Part shown: positions 1 through 7,300 of the stretch, piece after piece | Layout of the letters: every line of letters begins with the position of its first letter | Position numbering within the stretch: position 1 is the stretch's first letter | Assembly: GCF_001043005.1 (NCBI RefSeq) | Contig: NZ_JYKZ01000009.1 | Location: 1-64,000, forward strand | DNA length: 64,000 bases | Reading direction: 5' to 3' | Source: Pseudomonas psychrophila | GTDB lineage: Bacteria > Pseudomonadota > Gammaproteobacteria > Pseudomonadales > Pseudomonadaceae | Program-made: the position numbers and the translations under genes | Notes under the pieces: generated by a model | Databases searched by the model: none | What the model was told of the DNA's origin: nothing | Seen by the model: the letters and a program-made list of their open reading frames with translations, nothing else

Positions 1-46
1 TTAATTTAACTCGCTGATCCATTACGGACTCTCGTTTCCAGGGCAT
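1..46 (-). CDS. IS481/IS3-like transposase, N-terminus only
   Basis: Fifteen codons of a gene running leftwards off the window read MPWKRESVMDQRVKL. The pattern MPWK..SVMDQR is the usual opening of integrase-core (rve, DDE) transposases of the IS481/IS3-like group; the family call is an inference from this short stretch. The ATG is at 46-44 with AGGAGG at 60-55 in front of it. The start codon and ribosome site sit in a 9-bp hairpin. The rest of the element lies outside the window. Confidence 0.7.
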   Translation of the reverse strand, partial: MPWKRESVMDQRVKL

Positions 47-67
47 GGTCAGTACCTCCTGACCATG
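44..67 (-). promoter_or_regulatory. Hairpin over transposase ribosome site and start codon
   Basis: CATGGTCAG (44-52) and CTGACCATG (59-67) are a perfect 9-bp inverted repeat with a 6-nt loop. In the transposase mRNA the loop carries most of the AGGAGG and the start AUG forms the last three bases of the stem, so the fold would mask initiation. Masking transposase starts is a known way for IS elements to limit transposition; that role here is inferred. Confidence 0.5.
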
Positions 68-77
68 ATTAATACCT

Positions 78-120
78 GTAAACGATGTACCCGGTCTTAA
101 ACGTAAACGATGTACTCGGT
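78..120. repeat. Two direct repeats near the IS end
   Basis: GTAAACGATGTACCCGGT (78-95) and GTAAACGATGTACTCGGT (103-120) match at 17 of 18 positions and start 25 bp apart. They lie just upstream of the transposase start, where the terminal inverted repeat is expected. The outermost copy probably marks the IS boundary, but the other end is outside the window, so no inverted-repeat pair or target duplication can be verified. Confidence 0.5.
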
Positions 121-270
121 TTCTACCGGTTAGTCCCCTCTCCCTCCGGGAGAGGGCTAGGGTGGGTTCTTGATCTGACCGCACCACCCTCAAGCAACCC
201 GCCCCATTATCGTGCACCGCTCTAGCCCAATGGTTTGCGCCAACCCTCTCACCAAAATCAGCCCCCAAGC

Positions 271-295
271 AAAAGCCCCGGATTCCGGGGCTTTT
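271..295. terminator. Rho-independent terminator, probably of the operon left of the IS
   Basis: AAAAGCCCCG-GATTC-CGGGGCTTTT forms a symmetric stem with A and T flanks, active in either direction. No gene in the window needs a terminator here. By synteny the gene to the left would be ntrC on the plus strand, so the IS seems to sit between that gene and its terminator. Confidence 0.6.
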
Positions 296-333
296 GCGTT
301 TTCATCAGGTCATTTCTACAGAAAATCAAAAAC

Positions 334-349
334 TGGCACGCCCCCTGCA
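334..349 (+). promoter_or_regulatory. Sigma-54 (RpoN) promoter of the NrsZ-like RNA
   Basis: TGGCACGCCCCCTGCA matches the RpoN consensus TGGCACG-N4-TTGCA at all but one fixed position, with GG and GC exactly ten bases apart (335-336 and 347-348). Transcription should start near 359-361, just before the first hairpin of the predicted small RNA. An NtrC enhancer would be expected upstream; TGCACC at 213-218 is only a half-site-like match. Confidence 0.7.
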
Positions 350-359
350 ATACCTATAT

Positions 360-500
360 CAAGCAACACCGCTTTAGGGGACCTTGATACAGGCAGGTCA
401 AGACTCCCCACTTTTACACCCGCAGCCTTGATGCCTGTTGCATCAAAGCGCACACCGTTTTTGGGGAACCCAGTACAGGCAGGCTGGAATTCCCTCTTTT
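360..500 (+). ncRNA. nrsZ: NrsZ-like nitrogen-regulated small RNA
   Basis: Three stem-loops follow a sigma-54 promoter. Hairpin 1 pairs 377-381/405-409 and 383-387/398-402. Hairpin 2 pairs 428-434/440-446. Hairpin 3 pairs 464-468/490-494 and 470-473/484-487 and runs into CTCTTTTATT, so it can act as terminator. Hairpins 1 and 3 carry the same 10-nt loop TACAGGCAGG. In P. aeruginosa the RpoN/NtrC-dependent sRNA NrsZ lies between ntrC and the PA5126 homologue, which is the gene at 502-939 here, so position, promoter class and modular fold all fit. I compared no NrsZ sequence directly. The 3' end abuts the stop codon of the opposing gene. Confidence 0.68.
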
Positions 501-501
501 A

Positions 502-939
502 TTACTCGCGCAGGCTCACCTGCAATCGCCAGCGCCCATCCTGCGGCGCACCGGCCCAGTCGCCCTGCAAAGCACGGGCCGCCACCACGGTCAGCAGTAA
601 ACCACCGTCCGTATCCCGCACCCGCCAGTTCACATGCTTGCCGTTGAGCATCAACTGGCCGTTCTGCGGCTTGCCCTTGGCATCGAACAACAATCCCAAG
701 CTGCCATCGACCAACTCACCATGCAGCTTGGGCTCAGCGCTGAACCACACCACCAACCCGTTCGCCAGCACGTCCACCTGTTGCAGTTCAACAGGCACAG
801 GCGTGGTCAAACGGCCGATCATCATCCCTATCATCACACCGACTATCGCCAAAGAACCTAAAACCCGTGGCCATAGTTTCGGTCGCGGGTCCTCTTCAGG
901 CGTAGAATGCTGCCCATCATTAAGTTCGGAGCCGTGCAT
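502..939 (-). CDS. Small inner-membrane protein of unknown function (PA5126-like position)
   Basis: 145 residues: a polar, acidic N-terminus, one transmembrane helix at about residues 27-43 (rich in Gly, Met, Ile), then a soluble domain of about 100 residues, probably periplasmic, with hydrophobic beta-like strands. I recognise no domain. The start ATG (939-937) overlaps the start ATG of divergent trmL (938-940), so each gene's ribosome site lies inside the other gene. AAGGAT lies upstream of this start. The stop is shared with the end of the NrsZ-like RNA. It is the usual neighbour of trmL in Pseudomonas. Confidence 0.75.
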   Translation of the reverse strand: MHGSELNDGQHSTPEEDPRPKLWPRVLGSLAIVGVMIGMMIGRLTTPVPVELQQVDVLANGLVVWFSAEPKLHGELVDGSLGLLFDAKGKPQNGQLMLNGKHVNWRVRDTDGGLLLTVVAARALQGDWAGAPQDGRWRLQVSLRE

Positions 940-1393
940 GTTTCACGTCATCCTTTTTCAACCAGAAATTCCGCCGAATACCGGCAACATTATCAGGCTG
1001 TGCGCCAACAGCGGCTGCCACCTGCATTTGATCGAGCCTATCGGTTTTGAGCTGGACGACAAGCGCTTGCGTCGCGCCGGCCTCGATTACCACGAGTACG
1101 CGCCGCTCAAGCGTCATGCTGACCTGGCCAGTTGCCTTGAAAGCCTGGGTCACCCGCGCCTGTTCGCCTTTACCACCAAAGGCTCGAAACCCTTTCATGA
1201 CGTCCAGTTTGCTGAAGGCGATGCCTTTATCTTCGGCCCTGAAAGCCGTGGCCTGCCACCCGAAGTGCTTGACGCGCTGGATGGCGAGCACCGCCTGCGG
1301 TTGCCGATGCGCGAGGGTTGCCGCAGCCTGAACCTGTCCAACACCGTGGCAGTTGCCGTGTACGAAGCCTGGCGTCAGTTGGGTTTCAAGTAA
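938..1393 (+). CDS. trmL: tRNA (cytidine(34)-2'-O)-methyltransferase TrmL
   Basis: 151 residues, the normal length of this SPOUT-class enzyme, which uses S-adenosylmethionine to methylate the wobble-base ribose (C34 or cmnm5U34) of tRNA-Leu isoacceptors. The opening MFHVILFQPEIPPNTGN and the motif FGPESRGLP (SAM-binding trefoil knot) are characteristic. Start ATG at 938 is set by GGAG at 928-931. The reading frame stays open far upstream, through the NrsZ region, but that extension has no ribosome site and no homology to the family. The gene diverges from the membrane protein gene with overlapping start codons and converges on secB. Confidence 0.92.
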   Translation: MFHVILFQPEIPPNTGNIIRLCANSGCHLHLIEPIGFELDDKRLRRAGLDYHEYAPLKRHADLASCLESLGHPRLFAFTTKGSKPFHDVQFAEGDAFIFGPESRGLPPEVLDALDGEHRLRLPMREGCRSLNLSNTVAVAVYEAWRQLGFK

Positions 1394-1410
1394 TTCACAT
1401 CCAGTTATCT

Positions 1411-1508
1411 GTGGGAGCGAGCCTGCTCGCGAAGGCGTCAAGAACGGGTGATTCACCATCACCCGCGCGCTATCGTTAACGAACTTCGCGAGCAGGCTCG
1501 CTCCCACA
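1411..1508. repeat. REP palindrome pair, type A
   Basis: GTGGGAGCGAGCCTGCTCGC at the left and its inverse at the right (GCGAGCAGGCTCGCTCCCAC) bracket about 55 bp. This is the fluorescent-pseudomonad REP arrangement, here between convergent trmL and secB. Confidence 0.85.
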
Positions 1509-1530
1509 GAGTCTTCGACATACCCAATAA

Positions 1531-1558
1531 AAAAGCGCCCTTAAGGCGCTTTTTTTTG
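1531..1558. terminator. Bidirectional terminator between trmL and secB
   Basis: AAAAAGCGCC-TTAA-GGCGCTTTTTTTT has a GC stem with A and T runs on both sides. It can end transcripts from trmL and from the secB operon. Confidence 0.8.
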
Positions 1559-1569
1559 GCATCGACTGT

Positions 1570-2055
1570 TTATTGAACAGTCGGGTTGCCTTCTTCCTGC
1601 ATGCGCTGCAATTCTTGCGCGTACAGGGCATCGAAGTTCACCGGTGCCAGCATCAACGCAGGGAACGAGCCGCGAGTTACCAGGCTGTCCAGAGTTTCAC
1701 GGGCATACGGGAACAGGATGTTCGGGCAGAACGCACCCAGGGTGTGGTTCATCGACGCTGGATCAAGGTTTTTGATCAGGAAGATGCCAGCCTGTTGCAC
1801 TTCAGCAATAAAGGCCACTTCGTCACCGTTTTTCACGGTAACCGACAAGGTCAGAACCACTTCGTGGAAGTCGCCTTCCAGCGGCTTTTGACGGGTGTTC
1901 AGGTCCAGACCAACGCTCGGTTCCCACTGCTGACGGAAGATCGCCGGGCTTTTTGGGGCCTCGAACGACAGGTCGCGCACGTAGATACGCTGCAGGGAAA
2001 ATTGTGGAGCGGTGTCTTCATCGCTAACAGCAGCGGTGTTCTGTTGGTCAGTCAT
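1570..2055 (-). CDS. secB: Protein-export chaperone SecB
   Basis: 161 residues. SecB is a tetrameric cytosolic chaperone that keeps precursors unfolded and hands them to SecA. The core QRIYVRDLSFEAP, the Leu-Asn-Thr strand and the C-terminal MLAPVNFDALYAQE are typical. ATG at 2055 is chosen because AAGGAT lies 6-7 bases upstream; an in-frame GTG directly before it would add one residue. The gene is the last of a rhodanese-grxC-secB operon, an order also seen in enterobacteria. Confidence 0.95.
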   Translation of the reverse strand: MTDQQNTAAVSDEDTAPQFSLQRIYVRDLSFEAPKSPAIFRQQWEPSVGLDLNTRQKPLEGDFHEVVLTLSVTVKNGDEVAFIAEVQQAGIFLIKNLDPASMNHTLGAFCPNILFPYARETLDSLVTRGSFPALMLAPVNFDALYAQELQRMQEEGNPTVQ

Positions 2056-2096
2056 CACAGATCCTTGTTGATCTTGGGGCTTATAGAGAATGAGAG

Positions 2097-2351
2097 TCAG
2101 ACGTTCAGCAGCGCATCCAATTTACCTGCGCGCTCCAAAGCAAACAGGTCATCGCATCCGCCAACATGCTTGTCGCCGATCCAGATTTGCGGAACCGATG
2201 TACGACCCGCCTTCTGAGCCATCTCGGCACGTACCTGTGGCTTGCCGTCGACCTTGATTTCTTCGAAGGCAACGCCCTTGTTCTCAAGCAGAGCCTTGGC
2301 TCGCATGCAGTAAGGGCAGTAGTCGCTGGAGTAAACGATGACCTTGGACAT
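2097..2351 (-). CDS. grxC: Glutaredoxin 3
   Basis: 84 residues, a classic monocluster thioltransferase. The dithiol active site CPYC is at residues 12-15, and the glutathione-binding TSVPQIWI (with cis-Pro) and GGCDDL motifs follow. It reduces disulfides and glutathione mixed disulfides in the cytosol. The start lies two bases after the stop of the rhodanese gene, so the two are probably translated in series, and secB follows 42 bases downstream. Confidence 0.95.
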   Translation of the reverse strand: MSKVIVYSSDYCPYCMRAKALLENKGVAFEEIKVDGKPQVRAEMAQKAGRTSVPQIWIGDKHVGGCDDLFALERAGKLDALLNV

Positions 2352-2353
2352 AT

Positions 2354-2767
2354 TTACTTCACCACTGGCAGGTTGTCTGCGCGCCAGCTGGAGATGCCGC
2401 CAGACAGCTTGGCTGCGTTGTAACCGGCCTTGAGCAGCTCGCGGGCGTGGGAGCCCGAGTGCTGACCGGCAGCGTCAACCAGAATAATGGTTTTGCCCTT
2501 GTGCTTGTCCAGCTCGGCAATGCGCGCCATCAGCTTGTCTTGCGGGATGTTCAGGGCACCCACGATGTGGCCGGCGGCAAAGTCTTTAACCGGGCGAATA
2601 TCAATCACCACACCTTCGTCGCGATTGACCAGGCCGGTCAGTTCGCCCGTGCTGATGCTGCGACCGCCACGGCTTATTTCGTGGGTGATCAACAACGCCA
2701 GCAGGATGACAAACGCGCCTACAAGCAGGTAGTGAGAAGTCGCAAATGCAATCAGGTGCTCAACCAT
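2354..2767 (-). CDS. Membrane-anchored rhodanese-like protein without catalytic cysteine
   Basis: 137 residues from ATG 2767: an N-terminal transmembrane helix (about residues 12-28) followed by a rhodanese fold (VVIDIRPVKDFAAGHIVGALNIP, shown here as the segments VVIDIR and GHIVGALNIP). At the active-site loop, where sulfurtransferases have Cys-x-x-G-x-R-S, the sequence reads VDAAGQHSGSHA, with no cysteine. It is therefore unlikely to be a sulfurtransferase. Its position corresponds to yibN of enterobacteria, next to grxC and secB. The open frame reaches 2950 but the extension overlaps the divergent gpmI start, so the shorter start is used. Confidence 0.85.
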   Translation of the reverse strand: MVEHLIAFATSHYLLVGAFVILLALLITHEISRGGRSISTGELTGLVNRDEGVVIDIRPVKDFAAGHIVGALNIPQDKLMARIAELDKHKGKTIILVDAAGQHSGSHARELLKAGYNAAKLSGGISSWRADNLPVVK

Positions 2768-2915
2768 CAGAAGGTTCCAGGGTCGTAAAATGTGGGCCAG
2801 TATACACAGCCACCTTGGTCGGCCAAACCCCGCCCGGCGGTGACGCCACATGAACTTCGCTTTAAACTGCGCGTCCTCTTCATACCTTCTTATAAACCAG
2901 CCACGAGTGGGATCT

Positions 2916-4451
2916 ATGACTACCACGCCTAAACCTTTGGTCCTGATCATCCTGGATGGCTTCGGTCACAGTGAAAGTCACGAATACAACGCCGTATATT
3001 CGGCCAAGAAACCAGTGCTGGATCGTCTTTGCGCGAGCATGCCGAACGGCCTGATCTCAGGTTCAGGCATGGATGTCGGTTTGCCGGACGGCCAGATGGG
3101 CAACTCCGAGGTCGGTCACATGAACCTCGGCGCCGGCCGCGTGGTGTATCAGGATTTCACCCGCGTCACCAAATCGATCCGTGATGGCGAGTTCTTTGAA
3201 AACCCGACCATTTGCGCCGCCGTCGACAAAGCGGTGAGTGCAGGCAAGGCCGTGCATATTCTGGGCTTGCTGTCGGATGGCGGCGTTCACAGCCACCAGG
3301 ACCACCTGATCGCGATGGCTGAGTTGGCCTTTAAACGTGGCGCAGAAAAAATCTACCTGCACGCCTTCCTCGATGGCCGTGATACGCCGCCAAAAAGCGC
3401 TTCATCGTCCATCGAACTGCTGGACGAAGCCTTCAAGGACCTGGGCAAAGGCCGTATTGCCAGCCTGATTGGCCGCTACTTCGCCATGGACCGTGACAAT
3501 CGCTGGGATCGCGTCGAACAGGCCTACAACCTGATCGTCGACGGCAAGGGCGAGTTCAACGCCGCTACCGCCCAAGAAGGCCTGGAAGCGGCTTACGCCC
3601 GTGGCGAAAGCGATGAGTTCGTCAAAGCCACCACCCTTGGTGAGCCGGTGAAGGTTGAAGACGGCGACGCCGTGGTCTTCATGAACTTCCGTGCCGACCG
3701 CGCCCGGGAACTGACCCGCGTGTTCGTTGAAGACGACTTCAACGCGTTCGAACGTGCCCGCCAGCCAAAACTGGCCGGCTTTGTGATGCTGACCCAATAC
3801 GCAGCCAGCATCCCGGCGCCAAGCGCCTTTGCCCCCGGCAGCCTGGAAAACGTGCTCGGCGATTACCTCGCCAAAAACGGCAAAACCCAGCTGCGCATTG
3901 CTGAAACCGAAAAATACGCCCACGTCACCTTCTTCTTTTCGGGCGGGCGTGAAGAGCCGTTCCCGGGTGAAGAGCGGATTCTGGTGCCCTCGCCAAAAGT
4001 CGCCACCTACGACCTGCAGCCTGAAATGAGCGCTCCCGAAGTCACCGACCATATCGTCGATGCCATCGAGAACCAGCGTTATGACGTAATCGTGGTCAAC
4101 TACGCCAACGGTGACATGGTCGGGCACAGCGGTGTCTTCGACGCAGCCGTTAAAGCAGTTGAATGCCTGGATGCTTGCGTGGGCCGGATTGTCGAAGCGC
4201 TGGACAAAGTCGGTGGCGAAGCCCTGATCACGGCTGACCACGGTAACGTTGAGCAGATGTCCGATGACACCACCGGCCAGGCACACACCGCACACACCTG
4301 CGAGCCCGTACCGTTCATCTATGTGGGCAAGCGGGCGCTCAAGGTTCGTGAAGGCGGCGTACTGGCCGACGTGGCTCCCACCATGCTCAAACTGCTGGGC
4401 CTGCCTCAGCCGCAAGAGATGACCGGCAAATCGATCCTGGTCGACGCTTAA
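2916..4451 (+). CDS. gpmI: 2,3-bisphosphoglycerate-independent phosphoglycerate mutase
   Basis: 511 residues, the normal length. It interconverts 3- and 2-phosphoglycerate in glycolysis and gluconeogenesis using two manganese ions and a phosphoserine intermediate. The phosphorylated Ser64 lies in MGNSEVGHMN, the metal-binding VLIILDGFG opens the protein, and the later metal motifs HSGVFDA and TADHGNVEQM are present. Start ATG at 2916 is preceded by GTGGGA; the upstream open frame overlaps the divergent rhodanese gene and is not used. Confidence 0.96.
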   Translation: MTTTPKPLVLIILDGFGHSESHEYNAVYSAKKPVLDRLCASMPNGLISGSGMDVGLPDGQMGNSEVGHMNLGAGRVVYQDFTRVTKSIRDGEFFENPTICAAVDKAVSAGKAVHILGLLSDGGVHSHQDHLIAMAELAFKRGAEKIYLHAFLDGRDTPPKSASSSIELLDEAFKDLGKGRIASLIGRYFAMDRDNRWDRVEQAYNLIVDGKGEFNAATAQEGLEAAYARGESDEFVKATTLGEPVKVEDGDAVVFMNFRADRARELTRVFVEDDFNAFERARQPKLAGFVMLTQYAASIPAPSAFAPGSLENVLGDYLAKNGKTQLRIAETEKYAHVTFFFSGGREEPFPGEERILVPSPKVATYDLQPEMSAPEVTDHIVDAIENQRYDVIVVNYANGDMVGHSGVFDAAVKAVECLDACVGRIVEALDKVGGEALITADHGNVEQMSDDTTGQAHTAHTCEPVPFIYVGKRALKVREGGVLADVAPTMLKLLGLPQPQEMTGKSILVDA

Positions 4452-4460
4452 AGTAAAACC

Positions 4461-4560
4461 TGTGGGAGCGAGCCTGCTCGCGAAGGTCTCAAGCGCACCG
4501 CGATGATCCAATCAACATGCGCTATCGTTAACGACATTCGCGAGCGGGCTCGCTCCCACG
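4461..4560. repeat. REP palindrome pair, type A
   Basis: TGTGGGAGCGAGCCTGCTCG and an inverse arm (one change: CGAGCGGGCTCGCTCCCACG) lie between gpmI and envC. Confidence 0.85.
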
Positions 4561-4660
4561 GGGGTTGACCGATCCATGACAATTTCACCTTCATCCATTT
4601 CTTATAGGTGACGAGGGCGGGCATACTAGGCCGTCCCGTTCCCCAGGTGTCGCCCGCCCC

Positions 4661-5947
4661 ATGCTTCGCGCCCTTATAGCCCTGACCCTCGCATGCCTGC
4701 TCCAACCGGCGTTTGCCGACGAGCGCGCGCAAACCCAACAGCAGCTGGACGCCACGCGCCAGGATATCAGCGAGCTGAAAAAGCTCCTCGGTAAACTCCA
4801 GGAAGAAAAATCCGGCGTGCAGAAAGACCTGCGCAGTACCGAAACCGAAATCGGCAAGCTGGAGAAGCAGGTAGAAACCCTGCAACAAGAACTAAAAAAG
4901 AGTGAAGGCGAGCTGCTGCGCCTAGATAGCGAGAAAAAAAAACTCCACAGCGCAAAACTTGAACAGCAACGCCTGATCGCCATTCAGGCCCGTGCCGCCT
5001 ATCAGGGCGGGCGTCAGGAGTACCTGAAAATGCTGCTCAACCAGCAAAATCCCGAGAAGTTCGCCCGAACCCTCACCTATTACGATTACCTGAGCCAGGC
5101 CCGCCTGGAGCAGCTCAAGGGTTTTAACGAAACCCTGCGCCAACTGGCGAATGTCGAAGCCGATATCAATCTGCAACAGGCTCAGTTGCTGACTCAAAAA
5201 AGCAGCCTGGACACCCAGCGCGCTGAACTCGACAAGGTACGTGCAGAACGCCAGCAAGTACTGGCCAAGCTCAATACCGACGTAAAGGATCGCGATCAAA
5301 AACTGCAGGCGCGCGAACAGGACCAAGCCGATCTGGCTAAAGTCCTCAAGACCATCGAGGAAACCCTTGCCCGTCAGGCACGCGAAGCCGAACAGGCGCG
5401 GCAAAAAGCCTTGATTGCACAGCAGGAAGCCGAGAAAAAACGCCAGCGCGAGGCTGAATCGGTTGCCACCGACGCCCCCCGCAAACCGGTCCAGTCAACT
5501 CCGGGCGCATTGGTGTCCAGTGCCGGCGCTTCCTACGGCGGAGTTTTTTCTCAGGCACGGGGCAAACTTCCATGGCCAGTTGATGGTCGATTGCTAGCAC
5601 GCTTCGGTGAAACCCGTGGTGATGACTCGCGCACCAAGTGGGACGGCGTGATGATCAGCGCCAGTGCCGGCAGCCAGGTACACGCAGTACACGGTGGTCG
5701 CGTGGTGTTTGCCGACTGGCTGCGTGGCGCAGGTCAACTGGTGATTCTGGACCACGGTAATGGCTACTTGAGCTTGTATGGCCACAATCAGACACTGCTC
5801 AAGTCTGCCGGAGACATCGTTAAAGCTGGCGAAGTGATCTCCACCGTCGGCAACAGCGGTGGGCAAGCCACACCAGCACTGTATTTCGCTATTCGTCAGC
5901 AGGGCCGCCCCAGCGACCCTGCACAATGGTGTCGCACTCAGGGATGA
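4661..5947 (+). CDS. envC: Murein hydrolase activator EnvC (LytM/M23 family)
   Basis: 428 residues. Signal peptide at residues 1-19 (cleavage after AFA), long coiled coil at about 21-255, then a C-terminal M23/LytM domain (about 310-425). The zinc ligands of active M23 peptidases are missing: the terminal HxH position reads LYFAIR. A degenerate LytM domain fits EnvC, which does not cut peptidoglycan but activates the division amidases AmiA/AmiB in the periplasm. ctpA and a yibQ-like gene follow in the same direction, the standard gammaproteobacterial order gpmI-envC-yibQ. Confidence 0.9.
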   Translation: MLRALIALTLACLLQPAFADERAQTQQQLDATRQDISELKKLLGKLQEEKSGVQKDLRSTETEIGKLEKQVETLQQELKKSEGELLRLDSEKKKLHSAKLEQQRLIAIQARAAYQGGRQEYLKMLLNQQNPEKFARTLTYYDYLSQARLEQLKGFNETLRQLANVEADINLQQAQLLTQKSSLDTQRAELDKVRAERQQVLAKLNTDVKDRDQKLQAREQDQADLAKVLKTIEETLARQAREAEQARQKALIAQQEAEKKRQREAESVATDAPRKPVQSTPGALVSSAGASYGGVFSQARGKLPWPVDGRLLARFGETRGDDSRTKWDGVMISASAGSQVHAVHGGRVVFADWLRGAGQLVILDHGNGYLSLYGHNQTLLKSAGDIVKAGEVISTVGNSGGQATPALYFAIRQQGRPSDPAQWCRTQG

Positions 5948-5982
5948 GTCCATCACCTTTAATACGTAGGAGTTCGCTCAAC

Positions 5983-7299
5983 ATGCCGCATTTGTCCCGC
6001 CTCAACTCGCTGGCCCTGACGATCGCTCTGGTGATCGGCTCGCCAATGGCATTTGCTGCCGAGCCGACCATCGCGCCAGCCGGCGCAGCTGCCAGCACCA
6101 AGGCACCGCTGCCTCTTGAAGAGCTGCGCACATTTGCCGAGGTCATGGATCGAATCAAGGCCGCGTATGTTGAACCGGTGGACGACAAAACTCTGCTGGA
6201 GAATGCCATCAAAGGCATGCTCAGCAACCTCGATCCGCACTCCGCCTACCTTGGCCCAGAAGATTTCGCCGAATTGCAGGAAAGCACCAGCGGCGAGTTT
6301 GGCGGGCTGGGCATCGAAGTCGGCACTGAAGACGGCAATATCAAAATCGTCTCACCGATCGACGACACCCCCGCCAGCAAGGCCGGAATTCAGGCGGGCG
6401 ATCTTATCGTCAAGATCAATGGTCAGCCCACCCGTGGCCTGAGCATGACCGAAGCCGTGGATAAAATGCGCGGCAAGATCGGGCAGAAAATCACCCTGAC
6501 CCTGGTGCGCAATGGCGGTACGCCGTTTGACGTAACCCTGACCCGCGCCAACATTCAGGTCAAAAGCGTCAAGGCCCAGTTGCTTGAGGACGGTTACGGC
6601 TACATCCGTATCACCCAGTTCCAGGTCAAGACCGGCGAAGAAGTGGCCGCTGCGCTGTCCAAGTTGCGCAGAGAAAACGGCAACAAGCGACTCAAGGGCA
6701 TCATCCTCGACCTGCGTAATAACCCGGGTGGCGTGCTGCAGTCGGCGGTTGAAGTGGTCGATCACTTCATCACCAAAGGCTTGATCGTCTATACCAAGGG
6801 CCGCATCGCCAACTCTGAGTTGCGTTTCTCTGCCACCGGCAAGGACCTGAGCGAAGGCGTTCCATTGGTCGTGCTGATCAACGGCGGCAGCGCTTCGGCG
6901 TCAGAAATCGTCGCAGGCGCCTTGCAAGATCAGAAACGCGGAGTGGTCATGGGCACCACCAGCTTCGGTAAAGGTTCGGTGCAAACCGTACTGCCACTGA
7001 ATAATGACCGTGCGCTGAAAATCACCACGGCGCTGTACTTCACCCCGAACGGGCGCTCGATCCAGGCCCAGGGCATTGTTCCGGACATCGAAGTCAGCCG
7101 CGCCAAGATCACTCGCGAGCAGGACACCGAGTACTACAAGGAAGCCGACCTGCAAGGTCACCTGGGCAATGGCAACGGCGGCGCCGACAAACCTTCCGGC
7201 TCTAACCCCAAAGCCAAGCCAATGCCGCAGGACGATGACTCCCAGCTGAGCCAGGCCCTGAGCCTGCTCAAGGGCTTGAGCATTACGCGCGGCAACTGA
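5983..7299 (+). CDS. ctpA: Carboxy-terminal processing protease, S41 family
   Basis: 438 residues. Signal peptide 1-24 (AFAAEP), PDZ domain at about 85-180, then an S41 protease core with nucleophile Ser in GGSASASEIVAGALQD and general-base Lys in TSFGKGSVQT. Periplasmic Ctp proteases trim or degrade envelope proteins; in P. aeruginosa CtpA with its partner LbcA degrades murein hydrolases. Start ATG 5983 is supported by TAGGAG about 10 bases upstream; an in-frame start at 5926 would overlap envC and push the signal peptide inside. The C-terminal 60 residues are low-complexity and Gly/Pro/Asp-rich. Confidence 0.93.
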   Translation: MPHLSRLNSLALTIALVIGSPMAFAAEPTIAPAGAAASTKAPLPLEELRTFAEVMDRIKAAYVEPVDDKTLLENAIKGMLSNLDPHSAYLGPEDFAELQESTSGEFGGLGIEVGTEDGNIKIVSPIDDTPASKAGIQAGDLIVKINGQPTRGLSMTEAVDKMRGKIGQKITLTLVRNGGTPFDVTLTRANIQVKSVKAQLLEDGYGYIRITQFQVKTGEEVAAALSKLRRENGNKRLKGIILDLRNNPGGVLQSAVEVVDHFITKGLIVYTKGRIANSELRFSATGKDLSEGVPLVVLINGGSASASEIVAGALQDQKRGVVMGTTSFGKGSVQTVLPLNNDRALKITTALYFTPNGRSIQAQGIVPDIEVSRAKITREQDTEYYKEADLQGHLGNGNGGADKPSGSNPKAKPMPQDDDSQLSQALSLLKGLSITRGN

Positions 7300-7300
7300 G

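Noticed and set aside
212..937. Open frame extending trmL upstream by over 240 codons
   Set aside because: It runs through the terminator and the NrsZ-like RNA, has no ribosome site or homology, and overlaps the opposing membrane protein gene; the family start is at 938.
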